A stretch of DNA of 64,000 nucleotides from Spirochaetaceae bacterium (lineage in GTDB: Bacteria; Spirochaetota; Leptospiria; Leptospirales; Leptonemataceae), in contig PBUB01000021.1 in NCBI GenBank assembly GCA_002729885.1, positions 410,451-474,450 of the forward strand, given 5' to 3'. This document shows positions 9,251-19,251 of the stretch, piece after piece. Position 1 is the stretch's first letter, and each line of letters begins with the position of its first letter. Made by a program: the position numbers and the translations under genes. The notes beneath the pieces were generated by a model. It searched no databases, was not told the origin of the DNA, and saw nothing but the letters and a program-made list of their open reading frames with translations.

Positions 9251-11344
9251 CTAAACTGCAGCATCCGTAAAAAGCGGGCCCTGGTTGGAAAGCGCTCTTA
9301 GAAAATCCTCTTCCGGCATAGCAGCACCGGTAAAGAATCCCTGCACCATATCGCAGGATTCCTGGCGAAGGAACTCTGCAATGGTTCTTGATTCCACACC
9401 TTCTGCGATCATCCTCAGCTTCAAAGCATGAGCAAGTTCCACCACAGCCCGGGAAATGGATGCATTGTCATCGTCAGTATCCAGGCTCTTGATGAATGTT
9501 CCGTCCAGCTTTAGATAGTGCACCGGAAAGTATTTCAAATAGTTCAGGGATGAATAGCCTGTGCCAAAATCATCTACAGCCAGTTCCACTCCCATGGCAT
9601 CCAGAGTTTCCAGAATTCGTAGTGTTGTAGCCGGCCTTCGCATTAACTCGGATTCTGTGATCTCCAGAATCAGTCCGGAAGGATCCAGCCCGGTTTCTAC
9701 CAGCACCTGTTCTACCTGCCTTGCGAAATCCTTCTGGCTTAACTGCTGCACAGCAACATTAACAGAAACTCCCGTATTCGGGTATCCACTGGCCCGCCAG
9801 CGCGCGGCTGTAAGACAGGATTGTCGCAGTACCCACTGGCCTACATCTCGAATATAGCCTGATTCTTCCAGTATAGGAATGAATTCAGATGGAGTGACTA
9901 CACCAAACTCTGGACTGGTCCATCGGAGCAGCGCTTCTCCATGCGTAATCAGTCCATTTTTCAAGTCTACGATGGGCTGGAAATGAATTCGAAGTTCCTC
10001 TCTATCCAGAGCTCGGCGCAACGCAGAGGAAAGTTGCACCCTGCGAAAATTCCTCTGCTGTATTTCCTGATCAAAGAAGATATAGGTATTTTTTCCGCTG
10101 CGTTTACCGGAATACATGGCAGCATCCGCATTCTTGAGTAGCTCTTCAAAGTTGTTACCATCGTCCGGATACAGAGCCAGTCCAATGCTTGCGGTTACAT
10201 GAAGTACGTTACCCAGCACAAGATAATCCCTGGAGACTTCCTGTAGCAAAGATTCACAGAGCTTTTCGATATTTCTTCGGTCGTTTCTTCCGAGTACCAG
10301 AATAGCAAATTCATCTCCACCGATTCTGGCCAGAAGAGATTCATCCCCTGCATGATTGCGAACAACACTTTCCAGTCTATTGGCCACTTCATCCAGCATG
10401 GTGTCCCCGGTGCTGTGTCCCAGGCTGTCATTGATATCCTTGAATCCGTCAAGGTCCAGATAAAGCAATGCTGCCCTGGTTTTGGAGAATCTCAAAATCC
10501 GATTCGCGCTGGTTTCAAATGCCAGACGATTGGGAATCCCTGTTACAGCATCTCGGTAGGCCAGGCTTCGAATGCGATCCGCCATCATGTTGAACGTAGT
10601 ACTTAGATGTGCAATCTCATCCTTGCCTTCTACTGATGCACGGGAGTCAAGATTTCCCTGACCAAATGCGGTGGTTGTATCCAGAAGATTCTGCAGCCTT
10701 CGCATGAGAAATAAATAGTAACCCAGGGCCAGGGCTGCCAGTACTCCGGCAATCAGTAGGTTGGTAGTGAGGATATTGCCGGTTACAGCTGCCCTTCTGC
10801 GCTCAATCAGGTTCTCCAGGGAGTAAAGCTGGACAATGACCCCCTGACGATCCTGATGATTCCCATCCATGCGAAAAGGGTATAGTGCGATAATGTCTTC
10901 AGTGCTCTCGGAGTATTCCAGAATGGGGCCATCGGCTTTCGTATTTTGGTTCGCCATAAACAGTCGCACAAAGGCTCGCTCCGCTTTGTTCAGGGCAGGA
11001 CCTTCCAGGGTTTCTTCCAGACTTTTACCCTGCAATCCCGGAGAAGGAGAATGCATAACCTGGTTTTCATTGTCCAGAACTACCAGGAGTCGGATTTGAG
11101 GATCCGCGTTGAGCAATCGCAGAAATCCTTCCTCTACGGGTTCCCGGGCTGCCTGTCTTTCTTCCAGGTAGGATCTGGTAAGACTCATATTCTGGGCTAC
11201 CAGAGACTTGCGATCTTGAATGAGGTTACTGGTAACGCTTTCGACCTGAGTCTGTATCATTACTCCAACAGATACAAAGGTAAACGAAAAGAACAACACC
11301 GGGAAAAGGATCCGGAATGGTATAAGGGACAGCAGTCGTTTCAT
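9251..11344 (-). CDS. HAMP-GGDEF-EAL c-di-GMP signalling protein
   Basis: TM-bounded sensor, HAMP, GGDEF (RIGGDEFAILV), EAL domain with E-A-L at GEALLRW plus DDFGTGYSSL and MIAEGVES. Confidence 0.95.
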   Translation of the reverse strand: MKRLLSLIPFRILFPVLFFSFTFVSVGVMIQTQVESVTSNLIQDRKSLVAQNMSLTRSYLEERQAAREPVEEGFLRLLNADPQIRLLVVLDNENQVMHSPSPGLQGKSLEETLEGPALNKAERAFVRLFMANQNTKADGPILEYSESTEDIIALYPFRMDGNHQDRQGVIVQLYSLENLIERRRAAVTGNILTTNLLIAGVLAALALGYYLFLMRRLQNLLDTTTAFGQGNLDSRASVEGKDEIAHLSTTFNMMADRIRSLAYRDAVTGIPNRLAFETSANRILRFSKTRAALLYLDLDGFKDINDSLGHSTGDTMLDEVANRLESVVRNHAGDESLLARIGGDEFAILVLGRNDRRNIEKLCESLLQEVSRDYLVLGNVLHVTASIGLALYPDDGNNFEELLKNADAAMYSGKRSGKNTYIFFDQEIQQRNFRRVQLSSALRRALDREELRIHFQPIVDLKNGLITHGEALLRWTSPEFGVVTPSEFIPILEESGYIRDVGQWVLRQSCLTAARWRASGYPNTGVSVNVAVQQLSQKDFARQVEQVLVETGLDPSGLILEITESELMRRPATTLRILETLDAMGVELAVDDFGTGYSSLNYLKYFPVHYLKLDGTFIKSLDTDDDNASISRAVVELAHALKLRMIAEGVESRTIAEFLRQESCDMVQGFFTGAAMPEEDFLRALSNQGPLFTDAAV

Positions 11345-11405
11345 TCTACGATCCCTGTCATTGTTCCGGACTCAAGCATCTCAGGACTATTTTTGCTTTT
11401 CGGCT

Positions 11406-14400
11406 CTAGAACTGGAAGTAAATAAAGGGCTGAACATCACGAACCGAAATCTGGAAAAGCCCAACCAGTAGAAAAAAGGCAGCGAGGATTTGAAGTGCCA
11501 GTGGTTGGCGATCCCAGATACGGGCTCCCTTATCCCTCAGCTCTACCGGCGTCATGTGATAAACATAGGCCAGGAATACTACAAGTATATAGGTCCATCC
11601 TGTATTGGGAATACTCCATTGGCCTGGCGAAAAGAAATCCGCAGGAAACAGGGACTGGAAAAAACCTGTAAACTGAGCTGCATCCCTGGACCGAAACAGC
11701 ACCCAGCCTATCAGAACTAGATGTAATGTTATGGCCCGGCGGACCCAGAGCCAGCCGGATTCGCTTTCAGTGCCTTTTAATCCAAGACCAGGTCCGGAAT
11801 TCGAAGATGCATTGGAGCGAGAATCTGATGAAGAATCAACTTCAGAGGCCGGAGAACCTTTCGCTCGAAGTCTTTTGCGAATCGCATCCGGAATTCGCTC
11901 CATCATCAGAAACAGTCCGTGATATATGCCCCAGGCGACAAACATCAATCCAGCTCCATGCCAGAGTCCTGCAAGAAACATTGTTATGAAAAGATTTCTA
12001 TATGTGTTGAGGCGATTTCCGCCCAGCGAAATGTAGACGTAATCCCTGAACCAGCTTCCCAGGGAAATATGCCAGCGACGCCAGAACTCAGAGATAGAGG
12101 CGCTCTGGTAGGGGCGATTGAAGTTATCGGTAAGGCGAAAGCCCAGCATTCGTGCTGCTCCCAGCGCCATATCTGTGTAACCGGAAAAGTCTCCGTAGAT
12201 TTGCAGACCATAGGCATAAAAGACAATCCAGGTTTCTGCAGAAGTGAACATACCCGGGCTTTGATAGACTCGATCGATAAGTCCGTAGGCCAGCCAGTCT
12301 GCGGTCATCTTTTTGATGAGGCCTCCCATAAACTGGTACACGCCATAGTTAAAGTCCGATTCGTTCGGCAGAAAATGATAGATTCCCTTCTTGATTTCTG
12401 GAATAAATTCGCTGGCGCGAACAATGGGTCCGGCTACCAGTTGAGGGAAAAACGTTACATAGAGAGAGAACCGAAGAAAGCTTCTTTCCACCGGAAGATT
12501 CCCGCGATAAACATCGATGGTGTAACTGAGCGTCTGAAAAGTATAGAATGAAATCCCTACAGGCAGCAGGAGTCCCAGAGCCGGTATCGCAATATCCTGT
12601 CCGCTGGCCTGAAATGCCTGATTCAGCAGATGCGCCACAAAATCGAAATACTTGAAAAAGAATAGCAGCCCAAGATTGCCCAGAAGGGAAAACAATAGTA
12701 TCCATCCACCTGCTCGGCCTTCGGAAGAGATTCCGGCTTTTTCACGGGCACGGGCAATGCCCGTGGCACAGAAATAGTCCAGCAATGTGGAAAAGAGCAT
12801 CAAGCTTACGGGCCATAGCTTCCAGGATGCATAGAAGTAGTAGGAAGATAGAATTAGAAAGATAAGTCGAACTGTGGGATACCGAAGAAGCAGAGTGGCA
12901 CCCAGCACTACGATAAACAGGAAGTAAGCAAAATCCATGGAATGGAAGGCGATGGCTCCCGGACTGGCATCTACGTCGGTGACGGACCGGGGCTGATAGC
13001 TGTAGAGCTCTTCGTTCTCTTTAAAGTCCGGGCTAATGGAATACTGTGCTTTGTTTTCCATCTCACCGCTGTACACCAGGTAATGGGTAATCAGGGCATC
13101 GTAGATTCCCTGGGCTAGCCGATCGCCTCCTGTTCTGGTAAGGTGGGTATAATCGCTGATTGCCTCTCCATTCTTTACCATGGAAAGCATCTGTCCTTCG
13201 CCTCCCAGATATTCATAGGCATCGAAGTAGGCGAAACCGAATTCCGAAGCTATCTCCATCTGAACCTTGCGCACAATCATCTGAGCTTCGGACGGAGAGG
13301 GTCCTTTTGCCGATGGTCTAAGTCGCTCGAATGGTCCTACAATCAGTACCGGTGTATCCGGTAGTGCTTTTCGAACGCGGGTAAAATACTCCCTTAACTG
13401 GGTTTCATATTTTTCTCGAGTAAAACCTCTGTAATTGGAAGAAAGAGAGGCAGATTCGTTTACACCGTACTGATAGACCAGCAGATCCGGTTTCGCAGCT
13501 TTCAGTCCGCATTCCAGGACTTCCGTCGGGATCATCGCCATCCAGGCCAGGTGGATTCCCATTTTTACAATGGCGCTATAGGAGACTCCGCTGGAATTCT
13601 CCAGAAACAATCCATCGATAATAGGAAGCGCAGTTGTTGCGGTGGCAGGAGTAATGGATATACGTGCCTTCCTGGAGTCTGGAATCTGGATGTCATCTAT
13701 GGCGCAACTGCCACGAATTTCCATGGTTCTATCTATGTTGGTAATCTGACCTGCGGAATCCTCCAGATTTAACTGGATATTGTATTTCGCAGGTTCCTGG
13801 ATGTTTCCATTGTTGAGTCGCCCGGGATGCCCTGCGATCAATCGAATGCGATTCCAGGGCTGCATTGAATCGTCCGGAATGTTATGGATGGTTACTGAAT
13901 CTGAGCGAAGAGGTCTGGCGCTACCACCGGAGAATCCCAGCACAGGCATAAGAGGCATGGAAAAGCTTTCGAAAGGAATGGTGGCAATGCGAAAGCCTCG
14001 ACGGGTTTCATTCTTATGATCTCTCAGCTCGGAACTGGGCGAGTCAATAATATTGACCAGTCCTCGGCCACCGTCTCCAAAGTCTTTCTGGAACAGTTGC
14101 TTCATCTTGAGCGAGAGGTTATCTCCCCACATGATGGAATCACCAAAATGAAGGATTCGAATGGTATGATCTGACGATTCGTCCTTGTTAACTTTCAGGC
14201 TTTGAAGTCTGTCGAAAAAAGAGTCTAGATACGCAAAGTTTTCGCCGGACTCCAGAATCGTGCCAGGCCTGGAAGATTCCTTTTGATCGTCCGATCCTGA
14301 ATCCTGCCGGGTTTCGGATTTCTCCCTGTCTCTTTCTGAGAGTGCAGGGGATCCAGGGGACCGGGATTCCTCTTCTGCAGATTCCTGGCCGGTACCGGAG

Positions 14401-14603
14401 ACAGGATCGTTCACTTTGCTGGAGCTGTTCCAGGCTGAAAAATCGTGCCAGGCCCTGGTAAATGGCTGCAATGGATTGGGTGGCGCCAGGGATTCCAATG
14501 CAGGGAAAACCCGATAGCTCTGGGGCCAGGAATTTTGAGCAAAACCGACCGCAGCAAAAAGAGCCAGAAGACTTATTGAGAATACCAGGAAGCGCCGGAG
14601 CAT
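11406..14603 (-). CDS. SGNH/GDSL hydrolase fused to MBOAT (AlgI-type) O-acyltransferase
   Basis: N-terminal ILHFGDSIMWGD, YQYGVNESAS and DYTHLT (SGNH blocks); C-terminal MBOAT FYTFQTLSYTIDVYRG, FPQLVAGPIVR, FWRRWHISLGSWFRDYVYISLGG, GLWHGAGLMFVAWG. Confidence 0.93.
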   Translation of the reverse strand: MLRRFLVFSISLLALFAAVGFAQNSWPQSYRVFPALESLAPPNPLQPFTRAWHDFSAWNSSSKVNDPVSGTGQESAEEESRSPGSPALSERDREKSETRQDSGSDDQKESSRPGTILESGENFAYLDSFFDRLQSLKVNKDESSDHTIRILHFGDSIMWGDNLSLKMKQLFQKDFGDGGRGLVNIIDSPSSELRDHKNETRRGFRIATIPFESFSMPLMPVLGFSGGSARPLRSDSVTIHNIPDDSMQPWNRIRLIAGHPGRLNNGNIQEPAKYNIQLNLEDSAGQITNIDRTMEIRGSCAIDDIQIPDSRKARISITPATATTALPIIDGLFLENSSGVSYSAIVKMGIHLAWMAMIPTEVLECGLKAAKPDLLVYQYGVNESASLSSNYRGFTREKYETQLREYFTRVRKALPDTPVLIVGPFERLRPSAKGPSPSEAQMIVRKVQMEIASEFGFAYFDAYEYLGGEGQMLSMVKNGEAISDYTHLTRTGGDRLAQGIYDALITHYLVYSGEMENKAQYSISPDFKENEELYSYQPRSVTDVDASPGAIAFHSMDFAYFLFIVVLGATLLLRYPTVRLIFLILSSYYFYASWKLWPVSLMLFSTLLDYFCATGIARAREKAGISSEGRAGGWILLFSLLGNLGLLFFFKYFDFVAHLLNQAFQASGQDIAIPALGLLLPVGISFYTFQTLSYTIDVYRGNLPVERSFLRFSLYVTFFPQLVAGPIVRASEFIPEIKKGIYHFLPNESDFNYGVYQFMGGLIKKMTADWLAYGLIDRVYQSPGMFTSAETWIVFYAYGLQIYGDFSGYTDMALGAARMLGFRLTDNFNRPYQSASISEFWRRWHISLGSWFRDYVYISLGGNRLNTYRNLFITMFLAGLWHGAGLMFVAWGIYHGLFLMMERIPDAIRKRLRAKGSPASEVDSSSDSRSNASSNSGPGLGLKGTESESGWLWVRRAITLHLVLIGWVLFRSRDAAQFTGFFQSLFPADFFSPGQWSIPNTGWTYILVVFLAYVYHMTPVELRDKGARIWDRQPLALQILAAFFLLVGLFQISVRDVQPFIYFQF

Positions 14604-14640
14604 GGAGCTTCCTGGATCTCATGCAAGCCTTGCAGGGCTA

Positions 14641-15693
14641 TCAAATTTTACGGAAGCGATAATGGCTTACGAACCATTCGTTACCATCCCGGGTTCCGAA
14701 TAGCTCCTCGCATGCCATAAAGAATATCCGCCAGTATTCTACCCAGGTATCGGACTGGTCGGAACCGTACACTCCGTTGAACAGGTCTTTGATTTTTGCT
14801 TTATGCCGGTCCATATTCTCCAGCCAGGCACGCGCCGTTTTCTGATAGTTCTTTCCATTAATGACTCTATGGTCCTCCAGCTGAAAACCATCCGCGTAAT
14901 ACAGATAGAGGTGATTGGATGGCATAATTCCTCCGCTAAAGAAATAGCGGCCCATCCAGTTGGACTCCCCTTCCTCTTCGAAGAAATAGCTGAATTCCCG
15001 ATGCGCGAATACATGGATGAAAAGTTTTCCATTTTTCTTGAGCCATCCATGTACCCTGGAGAATAGCTCTCTGTAGTTTCGCATATGCTCGAACATCTCT
15101 ATAGAGATTACTCGATCAAAGGTTGAGCGGATCTTAAAGTCGTTCATGTCCGCTGTGATAATCTTAATGTTCTTGAGTCCCTTCTGCCTTGCCTGGCTTT
15201 CGATGTATCTCTTCTGGCTGGCCGAGTTTGACACCGCTGTGATCTTGGCCTTTGGCAGCTTTTCCGCCATGTACAGGGTCAGACTACCCCATCCGCAGCC
15301 CAGCTCCAGAATGGACTGTCCATCCTTAAGTTCCGCACTTCTCAAGTACCGGGCCAGCATCGCCTCCTCGGCTCCGTCCAGGTCCCGAATGCCTCCTTCC
15401 CATAGGCAGGAACTGTATTTCTTCCGGGCTCCCAGAACATAGTCATAGAAAATGGCCGGCACCTCATAATGCTGCTCGTTGGCAGCATCCGTACGAACGG
15501 CCACAGGCGAGCGCTCCAGCTCTTCTCTGAAAGCCTGAAAATGGGCCTGCTGGGCCTCGGCATCCCCCTTCCATTCCTCCTTCAAACGGGCTCTGTTTAG
15601 ACTGCGGATGCCCATACGGATCAAGAAGTCCGGCACCACACCTCGAGCCAGCATCCGATCCAGAAATCCAGGTGAGCTTTGTTCAGAATTCAT
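14641..15693 (-). CDS. Cyclopropane-fatty-acyl-phospholipid synthase-like SAM methyltransferase
   Basis: ILELGCGWGSLTLYMAEKLPKAKITAVSNSASQKRYIESQA, RVISIEMFEHMRNY; start at MNSEQSS preceded by AAGGAG. Confidence 0.9.
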   Translation of the reverse strand: MNSEQSSPGFLDRMLARGVVPDFLIRMGIRSLNRARLKEEWKGDAEAQQAHFQAFREELERSPVAVRTDAANEQHYEVPAIFYDYVLGARKKYSSCLWEGGIRDLDGAEEAMLARYLRSAELKDGQSILELGCGWGSLTLYMAEKLPKAKITAVSNSASQKRYIESQARQKGLKNIKIITADMNDFKIRSTFDRVISIEMFEHMRNYRELFSRVHGWLKKNGKLFIHVFAHREFSYFFEEEGESNWMGRYFFSGGIMPSNHLYLYYADGFQLEDHRVINGKNYQKTARAWLENMDRHKAKIKDLFNGVYGSDQSDTWVEYWRIFFMACEELFGTRDGNEWFVSHYRFRKI

Positions 15694-15713
15694 TAGATTT
15701 TTCTCCTTATTCC

Positions 15714-15786
15714 ATGTTTGCCAGAGGGCCGGCGCCACCGGGCCTGCCCGGGGAGGGGCTTCGGCTACACCGTGCCCGGCAAACAT
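15714..15786 (-). promoter_or_regulatory. Candidate structured 5' leader of the cfa-like gene
   Basis: Perfect 9-bp inverted repeat ATGTTTGCC/GGCAAACAT (15714-15722, 15778-15786) enclosing a GC-rich segment with internal CCGGG-CCTG-CCCGG hairpin, directly before the RBS. Confidence 0.5.
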
Positions 15787-15812
15787 GACCCAAAGATAAC
15801 CAGCCTGTCCCA

Positions 15813-15846
15813 GGTTGTCAAAATAAAAGTCAAAGGTTATCAAAAA
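15813..15846 (+). promoter_or_regulatory. Candidate operator upstream of the light-response island
   Basis: GGTTGTCAAAA and GGTTATCAAAA as 11-bp direct repeats 22 bp apart, with a third GTCAAA between them. Confidence 0.4.
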
Positions 15847-15910
15847 AGATTGGACGTCCCCCTGGAAAAGCCTTTCATTCGTCTCAGGTTTAGAGGTCTT
15901 GTAGAAGGTT

Positions 15911-17392
15911 ATGCAGAGCGGTACATCAAGTGTATTGCCGGTGCGGACTCGCATCGGCTACGGAGCAGCGGAAATGGGCATTTTCGCTGTGGAGATGATG
16001 GTGCGGCTGCATCTGATGAAGTTCTACACGGATGTTGCAGGCTTAAGCGCGGAACTGGCCGGTCTGGCCATTGCTATAGCCATGTTCTGGGATGCGTTTA
16101 CGGACCCGGTAATGGGAATTCTTTCTGATCGGACTAGCAGACCTTCCGGAAAGAGAAGACCTTATCTGATCCTGGGAAGCTTTGTAATGGCCCTGGCCTT
16201 TCTGGCCACTTTCCGCCCCCCGATGCTGGATGCGGAGCTGGCCAGGTTTGGATTTCTGCTCATTAGCTACATTGTATTGAACACTGCCATGACTGTTCTG
16301 GCCGTGCCTCATTCTGCCCTGGGCGGAGAGCTTTCCTTTGATTCCAATGTGCGAACTTCTGTATTTGCATTTCGGTTGTTCTTTGGAAATATGGGCCTTT
16401 TGGCCGGAACCATCCTGCCCATCGTCTTTCTGGATACTATCGCTCCGGCCGCAGGCACTGGCGAAAATCCAGGTATTCGGGATCCAGAAGCTGCCACCAC
16501 TGCCTATTTCTATGCGGCCGCTGTAGTCGCCGGTATCATTCTTCTTACAGGCTGGATCAGTTACATTGCGACCCGCGGTCGGGATCTCCCGGCACAAAAA
16601 AAGCCCCCTCTTCGTGGAGTGGCCATCCTGCAGGAGATTACGAAGCTCTTCAAGGTGCTTAAGAACCGAGTCTTTGTTGTGCTCCTGGCTGCCTACTTCA
16701 TCGCCTACGTAGGAGTGTCCATAAACAGTACACTGGCGCTCTATTACTACGAATACCGTCTGAGATTGAACAGCGAAGCAGTGGGGCTGATTCTGGTAGT
16801 ATTCATCCTTGTCTGGTCGGCTTCTTTGCTTTTCTGGACCTGGCTTTCCCGTCGAGTGGGTAAGAAGTATCCTGGCTTTGCCGGAGTGTTCCTGCTGGGA
16901 CTGGCTACCTGCTTTACCTATCCCTATTTCCCGGCAGGGGAGGTGAAGTATCCTCTATTTATGTCTGTTCTGGGCGGCTTTCTAGTTGGGGCCATTGTCC
17001 TTCTGGATAGTCTCGTAGCAGACATTGTGGACTACGATGAGCTGAAAAGCGGTGAGCATCGTGAAGGCCTTTACTTCGGGTTTTGGAAAATGGCAATTAA
17101 AGCCTCTCGCGGAGTGTCCATGGCCTTTACAGGAACGCTTCTGGCGGCCATCGGTTTTCAGGCCAATCAGGTGCAGGCCCCTGAAGTTAGCGAAAGAATC
17201 GCGTATCTGTTTGGGCCGGGCGTGGGTTCCTTCTTTCTTCTGGGAGCCATTGTGTTCCTATTTCTTCCGTACAGCAGAGGCATCCATCAGAGAGTTCAGG
17301 ATCTTCTGGTGCGAAAGAGAAGCATCCGAAAGAAGTTGCATTCTGATTCAGTCGACATTCCATCCTCTGTGCAGACAGGAGGAAGAATATGA
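15911..17392 (+). CDS. MFS transporter, GPH:cation symporter-like
   Basis: Twelve-TM pattern; AIAIAMFWDAFTDPVMGILSDRTSRPSGKRRPYLILGS is typical of the MelB/GPH family. Confidence 0.9.
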   Translation: MQSGTSSVLPVRTRIGYGAAEMGIFAVEMMVRLHLMKFYTDVAGLSAELAGLAIAIAMFWDAFTDPVMGILSDRTSRPSGKRRPYLILGSFVMALAFLATFRPPMLDAELARFGFLLISYIVLNTAMTVLAVPHSALGGELSFDSNVRTSVFAFRLFFGNMGLLAGTILPIVFLDTIAPAAGTGENPGIRDPEAATTAYFYAAAVVAGIILLTGWISYIATRGRDLPAQKKPPLRGVAILQEITKLFKVLKNRVFVVLLAAYFIAYVGVSINSTLALYYYEYRLRLNSEAVGLILVVFILVWSASLLFWTWLSRRVGKKYPGFAGVFLLGLATCFTYPYFPAGEVKYPLFMSVLGGFLVGAIVLLDSLVADIVDYDELKSGEHREGLYFGFWKMAIKASRGVSMAFTGTLLAAIGFQANQVQAPEVSERIAYLFGPGVGSFFLLGAIVFLFLPYSRGIHQRVQDLLVRKRSIRKKLHSDSVDIPSSVQTGGRI

Positions 17393-19242
17393 AACTGGAA
17401 GAATTTTTAGAACGTTACCCATGGTCCCGATGGGATGTGGATCCGCGAAAAGAACGTATTGTGGAAAGTCTCTGGGTGTTTCCCCTGGAAGTTAGTCGCG
17501 AGGATTTCTGGCCCTATATTGCGGACACGTCCAGAACCAACAGCCTGCTGGGACTGCCAGAGATGAAATTCGAGGAAAAGCAGGGACAGCTATTCGGAAG
17601 CGCAAAATACGCTGGAATCCTGCACGAATGGGAAGAGGTGCCCTGGCAGTGGAGAAAGCCAGAAGAGCTAATTTCGGTGCGGATTTATTCTAAAGGGCTG
17701 GGCCGGATGGTTCGCGGTATCTTCTATCTGGAAGAGGATGGAGAATCCAGAACCAATGCTCACATATACTTTGGCTGGGTCACTTCCAGTCTGTTTGGAT
17801 CGATATTTCTGGGGATCGGCACAAAGAGAATGAAGTCCGGATTCCAGAAGGTACTCAAACAGTATGAATCGGAAATCAAATCGGGGAAGGGTAAATCGGC
17901 TTTATCATTCTCGAACATTGAAAAGCCAGTGATGGAACTGGAAGATAAAGCAAGAGCTATAGTCGATCAAACTCGAAAGGTATGGCATGATCAGAAGATT
18001 CCTTCGGAAATCTCAGAAGCACTGGTAAGTATCATTACTCGCTGGGATGATGTAGATCTCTATCGCATTCGCCCCATGGCGCTGGCCCGCCAAATGAATC
18101 TGGACAGTCGGCAGTTGTTGCGAGCGTTTCTGTATGGATGTCAGACCGGCCTTTTTAATCTAACCTGGGACGTGATCTGTCCGCACTGCCGAGGGGTTCG
18201 AGAAGAAAAAGGCAGTCTGATGAAGCTGGATGCCCGAGGCAGCTGCGATGTCTGTCAAATTGATTTTGATGCCACCGGCGAAGAAAGTCTGGAGATTACG
18301 TTTCATGTAAGTCCCTCGGTTCGAAATGTCAAAAAGCAATTCTTCTGCAGCGCAGAGCCGGCGCGAAAACCACATATTGTACTTCAGGACCGTCTAATTC
18401 CGGGAGAAGAGCACAACGTGGTTATTCAGCTGGAAGAAGGGCGTTATCGTGCCAGATTGCAGGGAAGTCAGTCTTTCTTCTGGCTACAGTCCAATTCTGT
18501 TGATGGCTTGCCCCGGTTACAATGGGAAGCAGGTTCCGAGGCGGCGGACCGCTCGGTTAGCGTCGCTCCCAACCCGGTACTGGAGCTAAAAAATTCCGAC
18601 GCAAGAGCTCATACCTTTGTCATAGACCGCACCGATGCCGACAGCGAAGTGCTTCGCCCCGGAGATCTATTCGCACTGCCCGATTACCGGCATCTATACC
18701 CGGATGAGCGATTGCCCGGAGATCTAAAAATCGACATAGGAGTCCAGACCATCCTTTTTACCGACATCGTTGGCTCTTCAAAAATGTACAAGGAACTGGG
18801 TGATACAGGAGCATTTCGCAGGGTTCGGGATCATTTCGCATCCATCGGCGAAATCATCGAGTCATTTGATGGGGCCGTAATCAAAACGGTAGGGGATGCA
18901 GTCTTTGCTGTCTTTGGAAACCAACTGGATGCCTATCGAGCAGCTCTGGATCTCCGAAAGAGATTCTTGAATCCAGAATCCGAAGTTGCCATTCGAATCT
19001 CCCTGCACACCGGTCCCTGCCTTGCAGTGAATCTGGACACCGGTATAGACTATTTTGGAAATACTGTGAATTTAAGCGCGAAATTACAGGCGCTTGCGGG
19101 AGCGGGTCAGATCGCATTCACCGGCGCCGCTCTGGAGAATTCGCTGGTAAGAGATGAATTTCGCAGGGTGGGACTAAAACCACAGGAAGTCAGTCTTCCA
19201 GAGTCCCTGGGATGGATTCCGGACAGAGTGTTCCGAGTATGA
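17389..19242 (+). CDS. Class III adenylate/guanylate cyclase with SRPBCC-like N-terminus and zinc-ribbon-like segment
   Basis: Cyclase core QTILFTDIVGSSKMYKELGD...DGAVIKTVGDAVFAVF...GIDYFGNTVNLSAKLQ; CPHC...CDVC; ATGA overlap with upstream MFS gene. Confidence 0.9.
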   Translation: MKLEEFLERYPWSRWDVDPRKERIVESLWVFPLEVSREDFWPYIADTSRTNSLLGLPEMKFEEKQGQLFGSAKYAGILHEWEEVPWQWRKPEELISVRIYSKGLGRMVRGIFYLEEDGESRTNAHIYFGWVTSSLFGSIFLGIGTKRMKSGFQKVLKQYESEIKSGKGKSALSFSNIEKPVMELEDKARAIVDQTRKVWHDQKIPSEISEALVSIITRWDDVDLYRIRPMALARQMNLDSRQLLRAFLYGCQTGLFNLTWDVICPHCRGVREEKGSLMKLDARGSCDVCQIDFDATGEESLEITFHVSPSVRNVKKQFFCSAEPARKPHIVLQDRLIPGEEHNVVIQLEEGRYRARLQGSQSFFWLQSNSVDGLPRLQWEAGSEAADRSVSVAPNPVLELKNSDARAHTFVIDRTDADSEVLRPGDLFALPDYRHLYPDERLPGDLKIDIGVQTILFTDIVGSSKMYKELGDTGAFRRVRDHFASIGEIIESFDGAVIKTVGDAVFAVFGNQLDAYRAALDLRKRFLNPESEVAIRISLHTGPCLAVNLDTGIDYFGNTVNLSAKLQALAGAGQIAFTGAALENSLVRDEFRRVGLKPQEVSLPESLGWIPDRVFRV

Positions 19243-19251
19243 GGTAGAACG

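Noticed and set aside
11919-12551. 210-aa plus-strand ORF inside the MBOAT gene
   Set aside because: Antisense shadow of a strongly supported coding region.
15694-15954. N-terminal extension of the cfa-like ORF
   Set aside because: Extra residues do not resemble CFA synthases, overlap the MFS start and cover the structured leader; start at 15693 has a good RBS.
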